A DNA stretch of 64,000 nucleotides from Perilla frutescens (lineage: Eukaryota > Streptophyta > Magnoliopsida > Lamiales > Lamiaceae): contig BRKX01000004.1 in NCBI GenBank assembly GCA_026008535.1, positions 32,182,501 to 32,246,500 of the forward strand. Direction: 5' to 3'. Below the pieces are notes generated by a model. The model saw nothing but the letters and a program-made list of their open reading frames with translations, ran no database searches and had not been told where the DNA came from. The translations under genes and the position numbers were made by a program. Shown here piece by piece: positions 57,501 to 64,000 of this stretch (positions are counted from its first letter, which is position 1; each line of letters opens with the position of its first letter).

Positions 57501-57610
57501 TTAATTATGTGCTTGTGTGTAAGAACTTGAAAGTAATGGTCTCTGTGGGATATGATACCCTTGCTCACCTATATATTGCAAACACGTCGTGCACTTACGG
57601 TACGTTTATT
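54551..57610. mobile_element. Giant imperfect palindrome, about 3 kb (long terminal inverted repeat element)
   Basis: The two halves are inverted copies. Outer ends: gtgagcaagagtatcgtatcc at 54600 pairs with ggatatgatacccttgctcac near 57547. Further in, ttcactgcggtcggttcttc (about 54918) pairs with gaaaaaccgaccacagtgaa (about 57217), and cacttagtcggtccttcca (about 55008) with tggaaggaacgaccaagt (about 57137). Copies of gggtcgacc lie in both arms (55560-55620 and 56465-56530). Near the centre, cacagctgtcaaa (56020) pairs with tttgacagctgtg (56164). Arms are about 1.45 kb with a loop of roughly 110 bp at 56040-56150. No transposase or other gene was recognised. Exact ends and target duplication are unclear. 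Confidence 0.75.
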
Positions 57611-57745
57611 TGTTAATAAATAGCGTGTCCGTCATTAGATTTTCTGCCAAACAAGGATTTAACGACGGACATTATCCGTCTTTAAGACAATCTCATGTCA
57701 AAAAATTATGATTTATCGATGGATCTGTCCATTGCTAAATCGCGA
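57611..57745. mobile_element. Fragment with CACTA-like subterminal hairpins
   Basis: Short palindromic units gacggacattatccgtc (about 57664) and gatggatctgtccat (about 57719), plus a half unit gtccgtcattag (57629), resemble the gacgga...tccgtc repeats near the ends of plant CACTA transposons. No terminus was identified. Confidence 0.4.
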
Positions 57746-57913
57746 CTTCCTTTTAGTAGCCAACTCTTTTTCAATAGGGTGTAGAATAGAGACGAGACAA
57801 CTTTTCTACCTCCTTCTCAGTCATGATCATGTAGCTAATCTTATTTTTACACATGTGACCTATTGTGTATTTCTCATCAAAATTTTAGTAGAGTCCTTGG
57901 GTTTGTCTCTCCC

Positions 57914-58201
57914 TCATAGGATCTCATGTGAGAAACTTGGTGGGGGCCTTTGGGGTAAATCCCATTTGGAAACTGGTGAAGGGATTGGTCCTTGTGGAAA
58001 GTACATGGCAGTGTTAATAGGGGGTATGTTATCTGCCTTAAGGTTCATAGAAATTAACTGATTTTGCCCAAGTTCTATAGTTTGTTCCAGAGTTGTAGAA
58101 TTAAACATATGCGCATTACCTCTTAATTCTTCACTAAGCCGACTTAGAACTCTTGCCACAAAATATATCTTAGAATAGACGTTGTTATCATAGAGAGTCA
58201 T
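57914..58201 (-). pseudogene. Gypsy-type Retrotrans_gag fragment
   Basis: Open minus-strand frame of 95 residues. RVLSRLSEELRGNAHMFNSTTLEQTIELGQNQ matches the C-terminal end of the gypsy Retrotrans_gag domain (usually GL..ELR..V....P.TLEEA..LA). It lies between unrelated fragments and is probably a leftover of a minus-strand gypsy insertion. Confidence 0.55.
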
Positions 58202-58269
58202 GCATTTTTCACGCTCTTCAAACTTGTGCTCAGGTTTCTGGAGAACATACTAGAGTACCTTCCTCGCAT

Positions 58270-58640
58270 GATCTCAGAGCTTACCTCTGAGAAAATAAAG
58301 ATCTAGCTCTGATAGCCGAACTGTCCTCAAGAGAAGATTTATCTTCATGGTCAACTCATGTACCTGAAAATAACCAGAATCTGCATAAGCTTGTAAGTAC
58401 AGTAGTAGCCACAAAGACTGTTCCAAATGATATTGAAGAGAATGAGCATAATGGACACAGGCATGATGATGAGACTGCAGAGGAGCATGATAAAGAGTAA
58501 GATAAGAAATAGGTTGCAGATGAATGAGAGAATGATGAAGAGGAGGGAGAAGTTGATGATGATGAAGATGAAGGAGGCTCTAAAGAAGAGTATGCAACTG
58601 CTTCTAATGATGAAGGAACTCACAAATCCGAGTAGTTTTC
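58270..58640 (+). pseudogene. Sirevirus env-like ORF, C-terminal tail
   Basis: Aligns by eye with 17050-17450: a segment with cctgaaaataaccagaatctgcataag, then purine-rich gatgaagaagag sequence encoding an acidic tail, then acaaatccgagtag and cctttctcggtggcaaata shared with the first copy. Stops and frame changes are many. It leads into the polypurine tract and the family B LTR. Confidence 0.7.
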
Positions 58641-59040
58641 TGATTACTCTTTTGCCTTTCTCGGTGGCAAATAAGGGGAGTAATATGTCTTAATATTTTT
58701 TGTATCTTGCACCATGTTTTTTACAAGATTTTCTTTTTTAGTTGATGCTCTTATTTTGTAATATCATCTCTTTGATATTATGTTTTTATCTCTCCCGAAC
58801 ATTAATTATTTTATCTACATAACTCTGATCTTGGAATCTGCCAAAAAAATTACACTCTAATGAAAAGAAAAAGATAAAAATTGAATACAACAACAAAGCA
58901 GAAACATGCTGATAGGAAAGTAAAAAATAGTAGGATCTCTTGATGTTCATCAGAACATTCGAGTATGTTTTGGAGCACATACTTCTTGAGTCGAAGTTTA
59001 TGTTCTTGAAAAATATGGGGCTGATTTGCTAACAGATAAA

Positions 59041-59055
59041 TACAAAGGAGGAGAT
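59041..59055 (+). other. Polypurine tract before the second family B LTR
   Basis: tacaaaggaggagat precedes TGTTAGTGCC, matching the position and, with one change, the sequence of the tract at 17822. Confidence 0.7.
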
Positions 59056-59614
59056 TGTTAGTGCCATTATTTAGCACTAAGTGTTTTAGTTGTCATAATC
59101 TTTATGGAAACTCATGAACATAAAGGTTTTGATTTTTTATGTATTGAAGACCATGTTCTAGACATAATACAAGAACATTCCGCTACCAGTCTGATTGAAG
59201 ATCGAATGATATGCTAATCAAATGAGCACATGATCATGTACATGGTTGTCCAGAAACTTCTGAGGGGACGTATCAAGCTGATTTCAAGAAGATAAAGATT
59301 CCTATTGAAGATAGATGTCTTAGAATAGAAGTTGTCTTATTCAGATTGAAGATCAAGTTGCAAGAAGACAAGTTCTATTCAAGGAAGGATTCTAACTAGG
59401 GTTGTCCGAGATAAACAAGAAATTGTTTCCTTGTTAGAGTTCGATTAGGATTAAGATAGTTGATTATGTTGTTTAGCCTATATGTTATTATAAATAGTTT
59501 GAGAATTAGACTAGTTAGAGGGTGGTTGTCGTATGCAAAAGAGTTGATCATTGTGTTTTTAGTTGGTGTTTGAAATTCTTTCATTCATTTTTAAAGGAGT
59601 TTCGGGAGAGATTT

Positions 59615-62600
59615 TGTAATAGCCCGGTCCCGAGGATGGGGACGGGGTTGTTGTGCGTAAAATAGCACGAAAAATTAGAAATCCAGAGGGGTATTTTTAG
59701 AATTAAACTAAGTTAGTGCCTCAAGAACTTAGGCAACTTAACTTTATGACTTGGAAGGACTTATCATTTTCAACGAATCAAAGGGGTCAAAGGATTCAAT
59801 CAAGTCAAAGAAATGCCAAAACATAGGCCAACCAAAATTTAAATAGAATCCAAAGACAAACATATAGAAATTTGAATTTATAACTAAGCAAGCCTTTCTC
59901 AAAAACCACAATGGCTAAGACCCATAAAAAGGTCGGAGTCAAATAAATCATACTGTCCCATTCATATGACCTAACAAGAAACTAACTCAAGCTTAACTTG
60001 AACTAAAAGAATCATGCTTGGAAGAAAAAGCCTCTTCGTAGGCGAACAATAATAACAAGCATGAAAGACCCATCCATAGGTCGACTAAAACTGAACAGAT
60101 ACCGACATGCTCATTAATTGACTCTTTAATTAACTCAGAATTAATGAAGGAATAACTGGGATGTCAAAAGAGCATGCTTCAACTTCTCAAGACTTTATTG
60201 ATAACACGAATCATAGCCATTAAGACATGCTATTCTCAAGAATCAAGTTACATTATTCAAGACTAAATACTAACATCAGAGTACTTAGCACAAACTTAGC
60301 GGAAGAAAAACATGTGACCATACAGAGCAACAAACTTGAAACCTCAAAGAACTCAGACAACCACACCAACAACACATCACCAGCCTTAGCATCTCAACTT
60401 GAAAACATTTGAAAAAGAGGGGGTGAGCACTAATGTACTCAGTGGGGTTTTATAAGAAAACTCTTTAATAAACCTTGAAATATCCAATTATAACAGATGG
60501 CGTATGGAGAGCAAAACGCAAAAGCCCTCTCCATACCCGCAAAACCTTTTACTTTCTTTTCTGGCGCCTTTCTTGGCTCAAACATGTTGTCTACTGCACC
60601 CTTAAGCCTTAGGATGAGAGAGGGGTTACCTCAAGTATCCTCTGAGTATGCGAGGGGACTACCTAGCAGTGACTCCTTTTACTTTCAAATGTTCAAGTCG
60701 GTGACTTGAAGATCACGGCATGATAATGCAGATAAACTGTTCTTTGAGCTCGATAACCTGCTTACAACAGAAGCTATATCCTTCCTTAACTTCCTTCTTT
60801 AACCTTAACCTTCCTTACTTACTTGACTTAGCTAGCAATACCAAGCTTAGAGCAATCGTCTAAGGCTAATTCCTTAATTGAGCATGATCTCAGCCTATAA
60901 GGGATTTATAACTTACCCTAACAAGCAATACTTAGCTAAATAATCTTTAGCAAAGTCCAACATTCCAATACGAGGAAAAGAACTCGAATAAACATAGATT
61001 GCAATTAAAGAAATTCTAAACATCTCATGCTAACATAAATTGTATATAAACAATTCTAGCATATCCTTGGCTAATTAAGCTTAGCAAAACCCAATAATCA
61101 AATACTAGGAATGAATGGGCATAAGCATATATTCCAACTAAAAGCAATTCTAGATCTCGGGCTAGCATCAATTGTATTTAAACAATTCTAGCATATCTAA
61201 ACATACTTGAGAGCTCACTTACCTTATAATAACTTCCTTTACTTATCAAACTCAAATAACAATTCAACAATATCATGCATATAACTTCCTTTCCTTTCCT
61301 TCCTTTGTACAGAGACTAAACAGGCAGAGCATAAAATATTTTAATTGGATATTCATCTTGCCCTATCATACTTCTAGAGTTTAATAGCTCAAACCTTATA
61401 CTTGGTTTAGAACCACCCACCTCGATGACGAAGACATCGATAACGAGCACGTAGACGAAGCAACGCGCTGAAAATCCTTTCTCGGGCCTCCTTGGGGTTC
61501 ATCTCCTCTTTACGAAAGTCGATCAATGACTTGGAACCTTATTCAAGATCCTAATAGGACATCGAAATGATATCTAAACCCGCAACGCTTAACTATAACT
61601 TAAAACACGAAAATTTAAAACATTAAGGCATCCGAAATTACCACAAAAGGGGATGGAAAATCTGATTCGAACAAACCAGATTCCGAACGATCGGCTACTT
61701 CTAACTCGTATATTATCGAAAGAGCTTCGATTTGAGTACTCATGATCTTTGTGGTTCCAACCGAGGTGAAAGTTATGGCCTCCGCACGAAAATGTGTCGG
61801 AGTTGCCTCGACAGCACGGGCGCCGCGGCGGCCCTTGTGCGCGCTGGCGCTACGTGCGCCATGGGGGAGGGAGGTGTGCGCCGGCGCCCCCCAGCGCCGC
61901 GGGGCTCCCTTGTGCCGCGGGGCTCCCTGCGCCGCGGGGCTCCCTCTTCCCCTCCTCTCTCAACTGGGGTGCCCTCACGAAGAGGACTCCCTCTCTCTCC
62001 CTACTCTACAGAAAAGGGGGTCAAGAAGGAATGAGCGAGAAAAATCAAAGGGGGAGGGCTGCTATTTGTAGAAAAATAAATGGCTTCCTCAGGAAGCTTC
62101 TGTAGTGCAACAATACTGTTTAAAAAATATCGGGTTCGGTTAAAAGGCGCTTTATTCGATATTGAGGTCCAAATGACCTCGTTCACGAAATTCAAAAATA
62201 CCGGGAGGTTCCTTGGCTCGAGTACTATTGAACCAACTTGACTCAGGATAGAGAACCAGTCATATTGAAGGAAAACAAGAAAATATTCTCTTTTCAAAAA
62301 TAAAGTTACTATTCCACACAAGGGACAAATAAAATTCCCGAGCGTTCAATTGACTTCAGAATAAAAATCTGGGAACGCCAACGGATTCCTTGAGAAATTT
62401 TCTATAAGATGGGCTTGAAAGAACAAGGCTCGGGTCAACACACGAGATTTTGCAAATTTCTAACGAACGCGCTCCTACGGAAAAACACTATTCATAACTT
62501 CTTCAAACGCGTTTTAAATCACCAGGAACTTAACCGACTTCAGATTCAAAATCCGAAAGCACCGGCATGATCCTTGGGTCAACGCCTTTCAAACGTGACC

Positions 62601-62758
62601 AAAATCGGCTATAACTGAGTTGGAATCGAAATTCTCGAAAAGACGATTTCACGAAAAATAACTTCTAAAATCGCAAATTAGGGCCAAAACATCTTTAACT
62701 AGGCTCTATTTAATTTCTTTAATTTTCTAAATAAATTCTGAAAATCTGGGATGTTACA
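59615..62758 (-). mobile_element. Solo LTR, family E (3.14 kb), minus strand
   Basis: TGTAATAGCCCGG...GATGTTACA with a perfect duplication gattt (59610-59614 and 62759-62763). Its left end resembles the reverse complement of the family A right end (tgtagcgccccggtcccg), so it is a related family in minus orientation. The minus strand has a TATA-like ctacaaatag near 62066. The hairpin is tgagca-ctaatg-tactca at 60424-60441 on the plus strand. A GC-rich repeat lies at 61790-61960. No gene was found; the reading frames in the GC-rich part are composition artefacts. Confidence 0.82.
61790..61960. repeat. GC-rich short repeats inside the family E LTR
   Basis: Three consecutive units of about 18 bp, g(c/t)gccgcggggctccct, at about 61892-61945 lie within a wider ggcgc-rich stretch. 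All three forward frames are open through it, as expected from composition. Confidence 0.7.
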
Positions 62759-63077
62759 GATTTCCTGTGGGAACTAGAGAGAGTCTAGGTTGTAGGGGAT
62801 TTCACAATTCATCCCATCGAATGAGATTGTAATGGGTAGGAAAGGGGTCGAGTTATGGGAGGTCTTCGTGTAATAGCCTTTGTAACCATACAATAGAGTA
62901 GTGGATTGTTTCTCACGGACTTGTGAAGTCCTCCTGACATAGATCAATTGATCGAACATTGTTACCATCCTTGTGTTCTTTACTACTTTAAGATTCAACA
63001 ATCTAACTGTCCATGTTATTCATAATGTTCGTGAACATGATTATGCACATGATGATTTCTGCATAATTTATGTAACC

Positions 63078-63081
<4 letters not shown>

Positions 63082-63110
<29 letters not shown>
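63082..63110. repeat. TG microsatellite
   Basis: About 14 uninterrupted TG dinucleotides at the end of the family B LTR copy. Confidence 0.95.
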
Positions 63111-63112
<2 letters not shown>

Positions 63113-63916
63113 TATATTTCATTAGTTTGTGTACAAAGTTGTCACTCTTGAATTGTGATCATTTGATTTCTTAATTTTAATAAAATTAATTAGTTTAATA
63201 CCATTAATTTTATTAGATTTTTAATGAGGAGTATTAAGCCTGAAAAAGTTATAATATGAAGAAATAATATTTAAAAATATTAAAAAATAGTATGTATTTT
63301 GAGTTCTAAATCGAATAATTCGTGAGACAACTCACGAGCTCGACTCATTTAAGTATTTGTGAGATAGCTCGTGAGCTCGGCTCATTTAAGTACTCGTGAG
63401 CCGGCCCGTGAGACTATCATTTAAAAACATGTGAGCCTCACGAACCGAGTTAGCTCATGAGCCTGATGAGCAGAGCACCCCCAAGCTCGAGAAGTTCCGA
63501 GTTTTAGCAAAATACTGATTTTTATTTTAACATTTAGATAAAAGTTAATTAGTAAGATGCAATTGTAAAACTACTTACCCTTTTGTATTTCTCTTTTCTT
63601 GGTGCTTTACGTAAATTAATATTTCAACCTTTTTCTAGACATTTAGGTAATGTTTGGTATACTGGTACGGATATACCCACATTAATAAAATCTGGATTGC
63701 TTTGAAAGATAATTGCGTATTAGCTATTTTAATTGTGTCTTTGGTTATTAAGATAAATATACTAAAATTATTTCACACATCTGTTTGGTACATTGTTTTA
63801 TTTAATAGAATAAGTTCTAGAATGAGTAAATTAGTTATAGTCATATATGTCGATGTAATATCAAATAATACAAAATTATCCAACTCCAATGCTTTTACAC
63901 TAATTAACTATTGTTT
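63111..63916. repeat. AT-rich region with a direct repeat of gtgag...ctcgactcatttaagta units
   Basis: At about 63321-63400 two units, cgtgagacaactcacgagctcgactcatttaagtatt-like, each about 37 bp, are followed by a partial third (cgtgagccggcccgtgag). Each unit contains a small inverted repeat around the gtgag and ctcac or ctcgtgag words. This resembles the subterminal ends of some plant DNA transposons, but no terminus was found. No gene is supported in the rest of the stretch. Confidence 0.45.
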
Positions 63917-63980
63917 TTTGTGGCTAAAAATAGTATCTTGCTCTAAATGAATAACAAAGAGAGATTATCGGATTTAAATG
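63917..63980 (+). promoter_or_regulatory. Second copy of the polygalacturonase upstream block
   Basis: Contains ttgtggctaaaaatagta, aaatgaataacaaagaga and ttatcggattta, matching 30617-30680 apart from a few changes and a short insertion. CTAAAAATAG is at 63924-63933. If spacing is kept, a related start codon would lie roughly 190 bp beyond the right edge of the window. Confidence 0.5.
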
Positions 63981-64000
63981 CCTATAATGAGGGGAGAAAA

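Larger units (their letters stand above)
59056..63081 (+). mobile_element. Sirevirus 3' LTR, family B copy 2, interrupted
   Basis: Starts TGTTAGTGCCATTATTTAG at 59056 and follows the 17839 LTR (TATA-containing attataaatag near 59490) to gattt at 59610-59614. It resumes after the solo LTR at 62759 with the duplicated gattt and blocks such as gtaatagcctttgtaacc and tctcacggacttgtgaagtcc. It fades into a TG microsatellite at 63082. Confidence 0.8.

Noticed and set aside
61732..62105. Three overlapping forward frames of about 100 residues rich in Ala, Arg, Gly and Pro
   Set aside because: All lie over the GC-rich repeat of the family E solo LTR. Open frames in all phases are expected from composition.

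Overview
The window is eukaryotic nuclear DNA from a flowering plant, most likely a eudicot. It is AT-rich and dominated by nested LTR retrotransposons of two kinds: Ty1/copia Sirevirus-type elements with an env-like 3' ORF, and a Ty3/gypsy Athila-type element. One intact host gene is visible, a five-exon polygalacturonase (GH28) at 30872-32990. No rRNA, tRNA, CRISPR array or bacterial-type operon was seen. Nearly all long reading frames are retrotransposon fragments carrying stops or frameshifts. I could not assign a genus.

Left cluster (1-25841). At the left edge is the 5' end of a minus-strand copia element: LTR 1111-2177, primer-binding site, then gag running off the window. It abuts the 3' part of a plus-strand Sirevirus (RNase H 2178-2830, env-like ORF, polypurine tract, LTR at 17839). 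The env-like ORF is split by an 11.9-kb Athila-type element (4512-16419) with both LTRs, a perfect 5-bp target-site duplication, a PBS, gag, a decayed pol and its own env-like ORF. A second Sirevirus 3' end (env-like about 19397-21357, LTR 24778-25841) carries a 2.9-kb solo LTR (21665-24534).

Central island (25842-33978). This is AT-rich intergenic DNA with a tandem repeat, a 1.8-kb hAT-like element (28172-29960) and the polygalacturonase gene. A roughly 60-bp block about 250 bp upstream of its start codon contains CTAAAAATAG. It recurs at the extreme right edge of the window (63921-63980), which suggests that a paralogue begins just outside.

Right cluster (33979-63111). A plus-strand copia element has recognisable gag, protease, integrase, reverse transcriptase and RNase H (34834-39700) plus an env-like ORF (40140-40834). 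Next comes a minus-strand Sirevirus (3' LTR 41154-45834, env-like remnant, gag 50205-52281, 5' LTR 52371-54153) whose pol is gone and whose LTRs carry two solo LTRs of other families. After it lies another plus-strand Sirevirus remnant, from gag at 54154 to a 3' LTR at 59056-63081. This remnant is broken up by a 3-kb giant imperfect palindrome (54551-57610), small TE fragments and a 3.1-kb solo LTR (59615-62758).

The four solo LTRs share TG...CA ends, 5-bp duplications, a TATA box and a short conserved hairpin followed by TTTCAGGT-like sequence. Host function in the window rests on the polygalacturonase. Everything else is transposable-element history and the regulatory or small-RNA consequences it may have.
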